The notes beneath the pieces are model-generated. The model was given only the letters and a program-made list of their open reading frames with translations. It searched no databases and was not told the DNA's origin. A stretch of 31,878 nucleotides of DNA, from positions 1 to 31,878 of the forward strand of contig JAIKXO010000078.1 in the NCBI GenBank assembly GCA_024684065.1, in the 5' to 3' direction. Shown one piece after another: positions 6,594 through 14,975 of the stretch. Numbering within the stretch: the stretch's first letter is position 1; each line of letters opens with the position of its first letter. Source of the DNA: Lachnospiraceae bacterium. Lineage in GTDB: Bacteria > Bacillota_A > Clostridia > Lachnospirales > Lachnospiraceae. The translations under genes were made by a program, and so were the position numbers.

Positions 6594-7202
6594 ATGAGAA
6601 GGGTTACTGTAATCGCAGCTGCGTTTCTTCTTGGTATTGGGATCACAGCCTGTGGTAAAGCACAGGATGCCGGGATCTCTAATATGCCTGACGATAGCCC
6701 GGTACAAAGCAGTATTGAAGAGACAGCAGAAAGTGACAAATCGGATATCATAAAAGATGAATCATCAGAAGAGGAAAAGATAACGGACATAGCTGATAAA
6801 GAAGATTTAAGTGATGAAAAACCTCAGACTGATGAAGAGGAGGAAGACATGATCATGGAGATAGGAGATACACAGGTTCAGGTTGCGTGGGAGGATAATG
6901 AATCGGTAAAAGCTCTTAAGGAGTTGGTTTCACAGGAACCCTTAAGAATAGAGATGTCCATGTACGGTGGCTTTGAGCAGGTGGGTTCCATTGGTCAGAA
7001 TCTTCCAAGGGATGATAAGCAGACGACGACTAAAGCGGGAGATATTGTTCTGTATTCCGGAAATCAGATCGTAGTATTCTATGGATCCAATTCCTGGTCC
7101 TATACGAGGTTGGGACATATATCAGATAAGAATGAAAAGGAACTGACAGAGCTCCTTGGAAACGGGGACGTAACCATAACAATCGAGAACGGAGGAAACT
7201 GA
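6594..7202 (+). CDS. Cyclophilin-like domain lipoprotein
   Basis: A 202-residue exported lipoprotein. Residues 1-19 are a short signal peptide (MRRVTVIAAAFLLGIGITA) followed by the lipobox Cys20. Residues about 21-85 are a very acidic Ser/Asp/Glu linker. Residues about 87-202 are a cyclophilin-like beta-barrel domain: IGDTQVQVAWEDN, MSMYGGFEQVGSIGQNLP, GDIVLYSGNQIVVFYGSNSW and LGHISDKNEKELTELL. This bacterial family is related to cyclophilin in fold but is not shown to be an active prolyl isomerase. It is last in the LysR-controlled operon. A frameshifted copy of its C-terminal half lies at 129-307, which shows a past duplication. Confidence 0.85.
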   Translation: MRRVTVIAAAFLLGIGITACGKAQDAGISNMPDDSPVQSSIEETAESDKSDIIKDESSEEEKITDIADKEDLSDEKPQTDEEEEDMIMEIGDTQVQVAWEDNESVKALKELVSQEPLRIEMSMYGGFEQVGSIGQNLPRDDKQTTTKAGDIVLYSGNQIVVFYGSNSWSYTRLGHISDKNEKELTELLGNGDVTITIENGGN

Positions 7203-7327
7203 TGTTAGCAATGACTCCCTGCATAGTCCTTGTCTGTATATAGGCTAAAAGTCAGTGATCTGACATTGGGAAAAGGCTGGCTTACTGATACCTGCCTGGA
7301 CGGGCAGTCGAACGTGACCGGAACAAA

Positions 7328-7356
7328 TTGACATATGTGCACTAAAAGTATATGCT
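7328..7356 (+). promoter_or_regulatory. Promoter of the HTH antitoxin/Fic locus with GTATAT repeats
   Basis: TTGACA (7328-7333) and TATGCT (7351-7356) have a 17-bp spacer. GTATAT occurs at 7348-7353 and again at 7361-7366, overlapping and following the -10, which may be the half-sites of the HTH antitoxin. AGGAGA (7367-7372) is the ribosome binding site. Confidence 0.6.
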
Positions 7357-7379
7357 AACAGTATATAGGAGAGCACGCC

Positions 7380-7736
7380 ATGAATGCAATTAAAGAGCTA
7401 AGAAATACTACACAGATGAGTCAAAATAGATTTGCTGCATATTTAGGAATTCCGGTAGCCAACATTCAGCACTGGGAGGAGGGGGTTACTACGCCTCCTA
7501 ATTATCTCATAGCACTTATTTCCCGTGTTATGAAGAATGACGGATACATTAGCAATGATTTATCGCCCGCTGAGATTGATGCAATTCGCCAGACTAAAGC
7601 CACCCTGGCAATAGAAGAATTGCAGATTAGCGAAGACGGCATATCCGAGCTTGAGAAACTTGTTAAGGGAGATATGTCCCGTGAGGAATTTCAGCAGAAA
7701 CTGAAGGAGAAGTACCAAATCCATGAAGAGCGTTGA
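7380..7736 (+). CDS. HTH-type antitoxin of a Fic system
   Basis: A 118-residue protein. Residues about 1-52 are a Cro/CI-type helix-turn-helix (IKELRNTTQMSQNRFAAYLG, then IPVANIQHWEEG). The C-terminal half carries TLAIEEL (Thr75 to Glu80), which resembles the Fic-inhibitory helix motif (S/T)xxxE(G/N) of VbhA-type antitoxins with the Gly/Asn replaced by Glu. It is followed by SEDGISELEKLVKGDMSREE, also typical. The gene overlaps the Fic reading frame by 14 bp (ATG 7723 against TGA 7734-7736). It should repress the operon and block Fic AMP transfer. Because the toxin gene is broken, the antitoxin may now serve only as a DNA-binding protein. Confidence 0.8.
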   Translation: MNAIKELRNTTQMSQNRFAAYLGIPVANIQHWEEGVTTPPNYLIALISRVMKNDGYISNDLSPAEIDAIRQTKATLAIEELQISEDGISELEKLVKGDMSREEFQQKLKEKYQIHEER

Positions 7737-8211
7737 TAAGTACGTCTATCCGGGAACGACTGTCCTGATAAACAGGTTCAACTGCCAAGATGCTGAAAAA
7801 CTGAGGGAGATAGAAGCATTATCTACCGGTGGTAACCTCGCATATCTTCAACTTTATCCTATTAAGGGATAGTTTGATTTCAAACATCTTAAAGAGATAC
7901 ATCGTTTTATCTTTCAGGATATATTTGACTGGGCAGGACAGATCCGGACCATAGATATAGGAAAGGGCAATCTGTTTTGCAGAGCTCAGTTTATTGAATC
8001 CTATGCAGAAAGTGTTTTTGGAGACTTTTACTCTTCGTGTTATGGAGCACGGGGGGATAGAGAAAGGTTTATAGAACTTTTTGCAGATCACTATTCAGAT
8101 ATGAATGCACTACATCCGTTTCGTGAAGGGAACGGACGTGCTCAGAGAGAATTTGCCAGAGAATTATGTCTTGAGTGTGGATATGTTTTTGATCTGACTC
8201 AAACATTTTGA
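7723..8211 (+). pseudogene. Fic family AMP-transferase toxin, nonsense-mutated and truncated
   Basis: Starting at ATG 7723, 49 codons (KSVDKYVYPGTTVLINRFNC onward) lead to an in-frame TAG at 7870-7872. The same frame then resumes with Fic sequence: FDFKHLKEIHRFIFQDIFDW, AGQIRTIDIGKGN, and the complete catalytic motif HPFREGNGRAQREF (His at 8113-8115). It ends at TGA 8209-8211 after CGYVFDLTQTF, where homologues normally continue with another helix or two. So there is one point nonsense change plus loss of the 3' end. The family transfers AMP from ATP to target proteins. The break with a 5'-truncated flavodoxin gene just downstream suggests a deletion joined the two. Confidence 0.85.
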
Positions 8212-8249
8212 GATTTTTGCATCTTTTTTGTATATGAATATTCCATTGA

Positions 8250-8699
8250 AACCGATCTTTGCTTTTACATAAAGTTCATCCGGATAAAGAATGCGATGCA
8301 GTTATTTTCTCTGTTCCATGTTTTCAGGGGCATTTGCCCGGAATTATGAAAAACTTTACGGATCATATGGCATTTTTGTTACACCGGCCAAGATATTTTA
8401 CAAAGAAGGCACTTATAATCAGCACAACCGGAGGAGTGTCCGCAGAGAGTACGATAAAAGCCTTGGCAGCAACACTGCCGGGTTGGGGATTTAATAAATG
8501 TTATCAGCTTCCGGTAACTGCACTTAGTTGGAATGACTACAAGCCAACGAAAAAGGATCTGCGAGTGATGAATTTCTTTTATGTAGGAAAGAAGATTGTA
8601 GCGACAAACGGATTTGTAAAGAAAACGCAGAAAACTCCGGCTAAAGAACTTAAGCGGGCAAAAATAGACGCTCGCATCTCTTTCAATATAAACGGTTAA
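8250..8699 (+). pseudogene. 5'-truncated flavodoxin/NADPH-dependent FMN reductase
   Basis: The frame is open from 8250 and reads HPDKECDAVIFSVPCFQGHL, PGIMKNFTDHMAFLLHRP, KKALIISTTGGVSAESTIKA, then LPGWGFNKCYQLPV to TAA 8697-8699. These are the central and C-terminal parts of a flavodoxin-family reductase. The FMN phosphate-binding loop and the Cys motif seen in the intact relative at 6036-6578 are missing. The only start, a TTG at 8259, has no ribosome binding site. Upstream sequence is the cut end of the Fic gene. It is most simply a deletion remnant, though a short protein could still be made. Confidence 0.65.
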
Positions 8700-8725
8700 G
8701 CAAATCAGAGTTTGCAGGTGAGAGA

Positions 8726-9448
8726 ATGATTGGATTAGGAACAATAATTAATACAGCAGGTATTGTCCTTGGTGGGCTATGTGGGCATTTCTTTGGCAGG
8801 CTGCTCAAGGAGCGGCATCAGTCTTCTCTGACCGCATCCTGTGGCATTAGTGTATTGTTTATTGGAATTGCAGGCGCGATGCAGGGAATGCTGACAATCA
8901 ACGATGGAGTCATTAACAGCGGTCAGACAATGCTCGTGACGATCTGCCTTGCTTTGGGAACGCTGGTTGGTGAGATCATCAATATAGAGGGACTGTTCGA
9001 GCGTTTCGGGGGATGGCTTAAGATCAAAACGGGGAATGCGAAAGACAAGGATTTCGTCAATGCGTTTGTCACGGCTTCTCTGACGGTATGTATCGGCGCG
9101 ATGGCTATCGTTGGCGCTATTCAGGACGGAATCCTTGGAGACTGGTCAATTCTTGCTACAAAAGCTATCCTGGACTTCATTATCATAATGGTCATGACAT
9201 GTTCGCTTGGAAAGGGTTGCGTGTTTTCTGCAATTCCGGTCCTGTTGTTTGAGGGCCTGATAACACTCTTTGCGACATTCTTCAAACCGGTTATGACAGA
9301 TTTGGCTATGAATTATCTTTCTTTGATTGGATCAATACTGATCTTCTGTGTAGGACTGAACCTGGTCTGGGGAAAGAAAGTAAGGGTTGCCAATATGCTA
9401 CCGGCTGTAATATTTGCAGTTGTGGCAGCTTTTATTCAGGTTGGATAA
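8726..9448 (+). CDS. DUF554 family membrane protein (YqgA-like)
   Basis: A 240-residue integral membrane protein with about six or seven hydrophobic helices. It begins MIGLGTIINTAGIVLGGLCG, the hallmark of the DUF554/YqgA family, with the conserved ICLALGTLVGEIINIEGLFE segment near residue 75 and the FVTASLTVCIGAMAIVGAIQ helix pair near 115. The length matches the family norm. GGTGAGAG precedes the ATG. The family is a putative transporter of unknown substrate. It is a solitary intact gene between broken ones: the flavodoxin remnant ends 26 bp upstream and a hydrolase remnant begins at its stop codon. Confidence 0.88.
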   Translation: MIGLGTIINTAGIVLGGLCGHFFGRLLKERHQSSLTASCGISVLFIGIAGAMQGMLTINDGVINSGQTMLVTICLALGTLVGEIINIEGLFERFGGWLKIKTGNAKDKDFVNAFVTASLTVCIGAMAIVGAIQDGILGDWSILATKAILDFIIIMVMTCSLGKGCVFSAIPVLLFEGLITLFATFFKPVMTDLAMNYLSLIGSILIFCVGLNLVWGKKVRVANMLPAVIFAVVAAFIQVG

Positions 9449-9836
9449 TTTCAATTTTGTAGAGATCTCTACGGGAAGTGAGAAGAAACAGCAGAAAACA
9501 AAAGAAAAACTGAAGAACTTCTTTTTAATGGATGATGAAGCAGCCAAAAGATTTATGCAATGCTTCTCAAAGTTTAATCCGGAGTCGATCAGGAATGAAT
9601 ACTATACAGACCTTCTGACACATCATGATAACGATATCAGCGTTGAACACACAAAGGTTCATTTTATTTATGCAAATAAAATGGGTGAGAAGTATCTGAA
9701 AAGATATAAGAAATATTTTAATGATCCGGATATGAGGGAATACGATATGCAGCATGAGCAGTGGGTATTCGGAGAAGATAAATATGCTGTTCCGGTCCTT
9801 GAGGCTATAGATGAATTCATGAATATGCCGGTATAG
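9449..9836 (+). pseudogene. C-terminal fragment of an alpha/beta hydrolase
   Basis: The frame ending at TAG 9834-9836 encodes FFLMDDEAAKRFMQCFSKFN, TKVHFIYANKMGEKYLKRYK, and EQWVFGEDKYAVPVLEAIDEF. This is the cap and C-terminal portion of a small alpha/beta hydrolase. The frame extends back into the DUF554 gene, but the hydrolase-like sequence begins only after it. No nucleophile-elbow half is present. The matching N-terminal type of sequence occurs downstream at 9851 rather than upstream, so the order is scrambled. Likely the remainder of one of two tandem hydrolase copies. Confidence 0.6.
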
Positions 9837-9850
9837 TTGAGGGACGTGTA

Positions 9851-10160
9851 ATGACCATACATGAATTTGGAAAAGAAAACGAAAGAACGATAGTCCTTAT
9901 TCACCCCTCTCTGGTGATGTGGGATTACTTTGAATATGTGATCCCGCTTATGGAAAAGGACTATCATCTGGTGATACCTGCGATTCACGGATATGATCCG
10001 GATAAAAAGAATGATTTTACTTCAGTTGAGGAGATCACGGATCAAGTATATGAAGAAGTGTTTCCCCCAGACCAGATTCAAGCCGGTTAAGAATGCAGGC
10101 CACGGCGGCCTTGCGCCTTTTCAGCCTGAGAGGCTGGTGAGAGGGATAACAGGAAAGTGA
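9851..10160 (+). pseudogene. Alpha/beta hydrolase with internal deletion and frameshift
   Basis: ATG 9851 starts MTIHEFGKENERTIVLIHPS, then LVMWDYFEYVIPLMEKDYHL and VIPAIHGYDPDKKNDFTSVE: the N-terminal strands and HPS oxyanion loop of a hydrolase. The nucleophile-elbow region and cap are missing. From ATG 10050 in another frame comes MKKCFPQTRFKPVKNAGHGG and LAPFQPERLVRGITGK, the end of such an enzyme including the catalytic His (GHGG). A deletion of roughly 130 codons with a frame change joins the two ends. The original frame stops at TAA 10088-10090 and the second at TGA 10158-10160. Confidence 0.7.
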
Positions 10161-10232
10161 AATGATGAAAAAAGAGAGTAAAAGATGAAACTTAATAATT
10201 TCGTATGCGATGAAAGAAAGGAAAAGCAGATA

Positions 10233-11702
10233 ATGAAAAATTATGATATGAAGGAAAAGTTACAAGCCATAGAGAAGGTGATCGAAGCGGGACCGTATAA
10301 GGACACCTGGGAATCGCTGTCGGGATACAGGGTTCCGGACTGGTATGAGCGATTACGGTTTGGCATCTTTATCCATTACGGCCTGTTCACTGTTCCTGCT
10401 TTTGATTCGGAGTGGTATCCGCGCATGATGTATGTGAAGGGCAGCAGGGCATATACCCATCACCTGAGGACCTACGGGGAGCATGCCGGGTTTGGCCTGA
10501 AGGACTTTATTCCGATGTTTAAAGCTGAGCATTTTGATGCTGACAGATGGGTTGGTTTCTTTAAGAAGGCCGGAGCGCAATATGTTGTTCCGGTTGCCGA
10601 GCATCATGACGGTTTTCAGTTATACGAAAGTGAGCTGTCCTCTTATAATTCAAAGGATATGGGGCCGCGTAAGGATATCATTGGACAATTAAAGGAGAGT
10701 GTGGAAAGGGAAGGCCTTGTGTTTGGAACGTCTTCGCACAGGATCGAGCATTATTTCTTTCTGGGCGAGGGGAGAGATTTTGACAGTGATATACGGGGGG
10801 AATTTCGCAGGGGCGATCTGTACTGGCCTTCCATGAAAGGGCCTTCGGATCTTGACGCGGCAGACGGGGACTGTTCCCCTTCGGAAGAATTTATGCAGGA
10901 CTGGCTTGTCAGAACCTGTGAGATCATAGATAAATATGAACCGAGGATACTGTATTTTGACTGGTGGATAGAACGCGTGGAGCTTAAGCCGTATCTGAGG
11001 AAGCTGATCGCCTATTATTATAACAGGGCTCATGAGCAGGGCAGGCAGGTTGTCATAAATTATAAGCATGATGCGATTCCCTTCGGTATTGCAGTGCCGG
11101 ATGTGGAGAGAGGACAGCTTGCGGGACAGAAGCCTTACCGGTGGCAGAGCGATACGGCCATGTGCTTTAATTCCTGGTGTTATACGGTGGATAACAGGTA
11201 CAAACAGGCGCGTGATATACTGTGCGATCTGATCGATATCAACTCAAAGAACGGAACGATGCTTTTAAATATCGGCCCTAAAGAGGACGGAACCTTTACT
11301 GAGGAAGAGACGGAGATTCTGTCGGAAATCGGCGCGTGGCTTGATAAAAACAAAGAGGCAGTCTTTCAGTCTTCGCCCTACAGGATTTTCGGGGAAGGGC
11401 CTACCGAGGTGGCGGAGGGCGGCTTTAATGATCAGGAGGTCAAAGCATTTTCATCCGCGGATTTCCGTTTTTTTGCGGGACAGGGCTGCATCTATGCGGT
11501 TGCCCTGCGGACCGATCCGAACGGAGTCTATAAAGTCACAAGCTTTGCAAAAAAGCAGGGAAAACTGAATACGGGGATAGAAAAGATCATCTGTCTGCAG
11601 GACGGCTCCGAACTTTCCTTTGATCACAACGAAGACGGTCTTTTTATCAGATGCGGTATAAAAGGAGATATGCCGGTGGCTTTTAAGATAATCCAGGTAT
11701 GA
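10233..11702 (+). CDS. GH29 alpha-L-fucosidase
   Basis: A 489-residue glycoside hydrolase of family 29. Signatures are RFGIFIHYGLFTVPAF (about 42-57), EWYPRMMY, the GAQYVVPVAEHHDGFQLYES barrel segment (114-133), and PRILYFDWWIERVE, where Asp243 is the expected nucleophile. The catalytic domain ends near DINSKNGTMLLNIGPKEDGT, followed by a small beta-sandwich tail. No signal peptide, so it should act on imported fucosyl oligosaccharides. Start is uncertain: ATG 10233 has AAAGGA 9 bases upstream; an ATG at 10185 would add 16 residues (MKLNNFVCDERKEKQI) behind a weaker GAGAG. Family 29 retains the anomeric configuration and hydrolyses alpha-linked fucose. The gene is convergent with the metallophosphoesterase gene, with only 9 bp between stop codons. 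Confidence 0.88.
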   Translation: MKNYDMKEKLQAIEKVIEAGPYKDTWESLSGYRVPDWYERLRFGIFIHYGLFTVPAFDSEWYPRMMYVKGSRAYTHHLRTYGEHAGFGLKDFIPMFKAEHFDADRWVGFFKKAGAQYVVPVAEHHDGFQLYESELSSYNSKDMGPRKDIIGQLKESVEREGLVFGTSSHRIEHYFFLGEGRDFDSDIRGEFRRGDLYWPSMKGPSDLDAADGDCSPSEEFMQDWLVRTCEIIDKYEPRILYFDWWIERVELKPYLRKLIAYYYNRAHEQGRQVVINYKHDAIPFGIAVPDVERGQLAGQKPYRWQSDTAMCFNSWCYTVDNRYKQARDILCDLIDINSKNGTMLLNIGPKEDGTFTEEETEILSEIGAWLDKNKEAVFQSSPYRIFGEGPTEVAEGGFNDQEVKAFSSADFRFFAGQGCIYAVALRTDPNGVYKVTSFAKKQGKLNTGIEKIICLQDGSELSFDHNEDGLFIRCGIKGDMPVAFKIIQV

Positions 11703-11711
11703 AACGGTCCT

Positions 11712-12677
11712 TCAATCCGTGCCGGAAACCGTAATGATGCCAATATAGCCGCCAAACGCGGGGCCAAAAACATGTTCATGGACCTTTTGCGCGGCATAAC
11801 CGTCCCAGGGGTAATGAAGATGTCCGGCTACGATCTCCGTAAAGGGACTGTTCTTTTCGTAGATAAGGTCAAGCAGCTCGGACGTGCATTCATTCGGGGT
11901 ATACTCGTTGCTTCCGAAGCCCCAGAGCAGGGAGCGGTCGCCAAAGATTGCCCGCGAAGCCGAAGAGAGGCTTTTATCCTGTAAAGGTTCTATCGGAACG
12001 TGAGTGGCTAAGATCGCAGGCTTTCCCTTTTCCAGGGCTTTCTTTATCGTGTCTAGCCCCCCGGGGGTCAGCTGGTCCGTGGAATTGTTCCAGCCGATGA
12101 CCGAAAAGTCCGGAAATTCCTGCACAATGACATCATCAAATGCGCAGAGGTCCTTCTGGAGTGCTAAATACTGTTCACGTTCCTGATCCTTTAGATAATA
12201 CGGTTCCGTATCATGGTCGGCGCGGACATATAAAAACGGGATCTCCAGCCGGTCAAGGCCTTCCTTTAAAGCCGAATAATTCGCTTTGGAGGCAAAATCC
12301 GTCATGTCTCCGCAAAGGATCAGAAAATCCGCCCCGGAGGAATTCAACAGATCCACATAATCCGGCCATTGGTCAGTAGATGTGATCCCCTGATTTGAAA
12401 AAACAGACTCTCTGAACTTTACATCTTCCTTATTCTCATCCGCCACCTCATCATTTGCGCAGAGAATATGAAGATCGGAGAGATAGGCTATCACGGTCGT
12501 GTCCTGCATTCCGGGGATCTTTACCGAGACTTCTTCCACATTAAGAGGAAAGGGCGCTTCTGACAATATAGTATCCTGTGTATCGGTATCGGGAGGAGCC
12601 GGTTCGTCACAGGAGGAAAGATTCAGGCAAATAAGGGCAGATAACAGTATAAGGCAGGTTATTTTTTTGAATGTCAC
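11712..12677 (-). CDS. Calcineurin-like metallophosphoesterase lipoprotein
   Basis: A 321-residue exported lipoprotein. A signal peptide (MTFKKITCLILLSALICLNL) leads to the lipobox LSSC with Cys23. The metallophosphoesterase core follows: YLSDLH (Asp68, His70), CGDMTDF (Asp124, Asp127), RADHD at 152-156 in place of the usual GNHD/E, ATHVP (His226) and AGHLHYPW (His286, His288). The motif-III change swaps the metal-bridging Asn for Asp. The start is GTG 12677; GGAGG lies 14 bases upstream, rather far, and the nearer ATG is out of frame. It lies 55 bp after the GH67 gene on the same strand and is probably co-transcribed. Substrate unknown; it would act at the cell surface. Confidence 0.85.
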   Translation of the reverse strand: MTFKKITCLILLSALICLNLSSCDEPAPPDTDTQDTILSEAPFPLNVEEVSVKIPGMQDTTVIAYLSDLHILCANDEVADENKEDVKFRESVFSNQGITSTDQWPDYVDLLNSSGADFLILCGDMTDFASKANYSALKEGLDRLEIPFLYVRADHDTEPYYLKDQEREQYLALQKDLCAFDDVIVQEFPDFSVIGWNNSTDQLTPGGLDTIKKALEKGKPAILATHVPIEPLQDKSLSSASRAIFGDRSLLWGFGSNEYTPNECTSELLDLIYEKNSPFTEIVAGHLHYPWDGYAAQKVHEHVFGPAFGGYIGIITVSGTD

Positions 12678-12732
12678 AGTATGTTTGCATACCTCCGTTT
12701 TTTATATTGGGAAGGAGCCGGACCGGTGCGGT

Positions 12733-14757
12733 TCAGTAAAGCGTTCTTCCGTGATCATCCGCGATCAGGGTCCTTCTGTAGAAATATGAGTTGATCACGT
12801 CCCTCCACTGTCTTGCGTGCTCCTTCTGATGGGCAAGGCGTTCCGACACCCGGATAAAAGCCTCTTCATCCACAAGCCCCCTTAATTCCTTCCATAGAGA
12901 AGCCATCTCGTCCACATCTTCGACTCCTTCGAAATGGGTGTCATAGATATGCTGGATGATCGTTTTTCCGCAGGGGAGCACATAATCATAGGGGAGCCGG
13001 TGGAAGAAAAGGATAAGCTCTTTTGGTGTTGTCTTCGGATCCTCATAAACAGAGGCCAGGGGCTCGTTGTATAATGATGTGTAGCCTGTTCCGGTACTGT
13101 TTCTTTCAACGCCTATCTCCCTGCAGGTGGCCTTGTGATATGTCCCCCAGAGTGAATATTCATAGCCGTCAGGGTCGGGGCCGTAATGGGTATTGGGAGT
13201 GACCATCCAGCCGATTCCGAGGGGCGCCGTATACTTCTCATAAGCAGGCCAGGACATCATAAGGATCTTTTTTACATTTTCCAAAACCACGGGATAGGAG
13301 CCGTAGGTCAGCTTTATCCATTCGCCGGCGATCTCCTGTGCGCTAAGCTTCGGGCAGAAGGAGAGCCGCAGGAACCCGTAAAGGTTTGCGGCGGCAAGGT
13401 CGTGCCCCGTCCAGTTCTCATCGTTTCCGGTGTTTGAAACCGCGCACATTCCCTTCACTATATTCGCCACCCTTGAACCCCTGTCTTCAGGGCTTTTTCC
13501 ATATGTGTCAAAATCAAGGACCTCTTTAAACCAGGGGATCAGATAGCAGACATGCCTCTGCTGTCCGGTGTATTCCTGCGCGATCTGGAATTCGATCATC
13601 TCATCCGTCCGGGGCATGGCTCCGAAGAGAGGGGAGACAGGCTCCCTGACCTGGAAATCCATCGGTCCGTTTTTGACCTGGAGGATCACATTATCGTCAA
13701 ATTCCCCGTCAAGATCGTGAAAATAATCGTAGGCGGCTCTCGCCCTGTCTGTTTTCAGATCCCTCCAGTCCTGTTTACAGTTGTAGACAAAGCAGCGCCA
13801 CAGGATAAGGCCGTTATGGGGTTTAAGCGCACGCGCAAGCATATTTGCGCCCTCCGCCTGGGTTCTGCCGTAGGTGAAGGGACCTGGCCTTCCCTCGGAA
13901 TCCGCCTTGACAAGGAAACCGCCAAGACCCGGGGCTTTTTCATATATATTATTAAATTTTTCAGACCAGAAATCCTGTACGGCTTTTTCGGCCGGATCGG
14001 CACTGTTTACCGAAGGGTCTTCCATTGAGGCGGCATAATTGATGCTTAAATAAAGCCTGATCCCGAAGGATGAGAACAGCTCCGAAAGTTCATTCACCTT
14101 ATAAAGCCATTTGTCGTCTATGAGCCTTAAGGCCTCTCCCTTAACGTTCACATTGTTTATAACGATGCCGTTACAGCCGGCAGAGCAAAGGAGCCTTGCA
14201 TAGTCTTTCGTGCGTTCGTTTATGATAAGCCTGTTATCCTCAAAGAAGAATGAATTGCCGGAATACCCTCTTTCTATGGAACCGTCCATATTGTCCCAGT
14301 GGTTAAGGAGCCTGAGCCCGCAGAAAGGAATCTCCGTAATCACATTATTAACTGAGTCTGATATGCAATTTTTATGGTTCAAGCCTTTGTCCGATCCGGT
14401 CTCATCCGGGAATTCAGGTATTTTCCGGAGGCGGATCAGATTGATCAGGCGGAAGGCTCCGTAGATAAGCCCTGTCTCCGAAGCGGCTTCTATACGGAAA
14501 GCGTCATTTCCTGAAATGATGATACGGTAACCTTCAGTCGCCGGGTTAACCGTACAGCCCGGTTCGATTTGGTTCTGTTTTAGAGACAGATCGTAAAGGA
14601 GGCATAAAGAAACAGAAAACCCTGACAATGCCGGGCAGGATGAAAGTTCAGTGACGGCATTTTTTAAAACGGGGTGTTCCGGGGAGACTCCCGATACCGT
14701 GACAAAAGCGCCGGCACCCTCCTTAAGTTCGTAGTTTAACCAAAGTTTTGTATACAT
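12733..14757 (-). CDS. aguA: GH67 alpha-glucuronidase
   Basis: A 674-residue enzyme that removes 4-O-methyl-D-glucuronic acid from the non-reducing end of short xylo-oligosaccharides. The N-terminal domain (1-145) leads into a (beta/alpha)8 barrel starting CGLRLLNHWDNMDGSIERGY. Catalytic positions are visible: Glu288 in KADSEGRPGP (general acid), Asp367 in KNGPMDFQVREP and Glu395 in AQEYTGQ (the two base carboxylates). The C-terminal helical domain contains GWMVTPNTHYGPDPDGYEYS. Length matches the family. ATG 14757 is preferred because AGAAAGGAAG lies just upstream, overlapping an earlier in-frame ATG at 14775. No signal peptide, as usual for intracellular GH67. Paired AATCGTTTTG boxes upstream suggest control by a sugar-responsive regulator. 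Confidence 0.95.
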   Translation of the reverse strand: MYTKLWLNYELKEGAGAFVTVSGVSPEHPVLKNAVTELSSCPALSGFSVSLCLLYDLSLKQNQIEPGCTVNPATEGYRIIISGNDAFRIEAASETGLIYGAFRLINLIRLRKIPEFPDETGSDKGLNHKNCISDSVNNVITEIPFCGLRLLNHWDNMDGSIERGYSGNSFFFEDNRLIINERTKDYARLLCSAGCNGIVINNVNVKGEALRLIDDKWLYKVNELSELFSSFGIRLYLSINYAASMEDPSVNSADPAEKAVQDFWSEKFNNIYEKAPGLGGFLVKADSEGRPGPFTYGRTQAEGANMLARALKPHNGLILWRCFVYNCKQDWRDLKTDRARAAYDYFHDLDGEFDDNVILQVKNGPMDFQVREPVSPLFGAMPRTDEMIEFQIAQEYTGQQRHVCYLIPWFKEVLDFDTYGKSPEDRGSRVANIVKGMCAVSNTGNDENWTGHDLAAANLYGFLRLSFCPKLSAQEIAGEWIKLTYGSYPVVLENVKKILMMSWPAYEKYTAPLGIGWMVTPNTHYGPDPDGYEYSLWGTYHKATCREIGVERNSTGTGYTSLYNEPLASVYEDPKTTPKELILFFHRLPYDYVLPCGKTIIQHIYDTHFEGVEDVDEMASLWKELRGLVDEEAFIRVSERLAHQKEHARQWRDVINSYFYRRTLIADDHGRTLY

Positions 14758-14826
14758 TGGTGCTTCCTTTCTCATCTCACCGGTTTATGTGGTGCCCTGA
14801 ACAGTAATAGAAAACACCAAAACAAA

Positions 14827-14868
14827 AATCGTTTTGTCGTTTACTATACAAAAATTGTAATCGTTTTG
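14827..14868. promoter_or_regulatory. Direct repeat AATCGTTTTG upstream of the glucuronidase gene
   Basis: The 10-mer AATCGTTTTG occurs at 14827-14836 and 14859-14868, 32 bp apart (three helical turns). On the minus strand a -10-like TATAGT lies between them at 14848-14843. Spaced identical boxes around a glycosidase promoter suggest an operator for a LacI- or AraC-type regulator. No regulator gene is in the window. Confidence 0.45.
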
Positions 14869-14946
14869 CCGGTGAAAAGCAATCACCTCTTTCACCCGCA
14901 AACGTTAGATTATGTTAAAAAAATACACATTTGAGAACGGTTTTAA

Positions 14947-14975
14947 TTGATGTTATATATCCTTAATGATATGAT
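14947..14975 (+). promoter_or_regulatory. Promoter of the giant protease gene
   Basis: TTGATG (14947-14952), 17-bp spacer, TATGAT (14970-14975). The transcript would carry about 95 bases of leader. The rest of 14876-15078 shows no gene; a short GGGG-CAAAA-CCCC-TTTT element lies at 15042-15060 within the leader. Confidence 0.5.
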
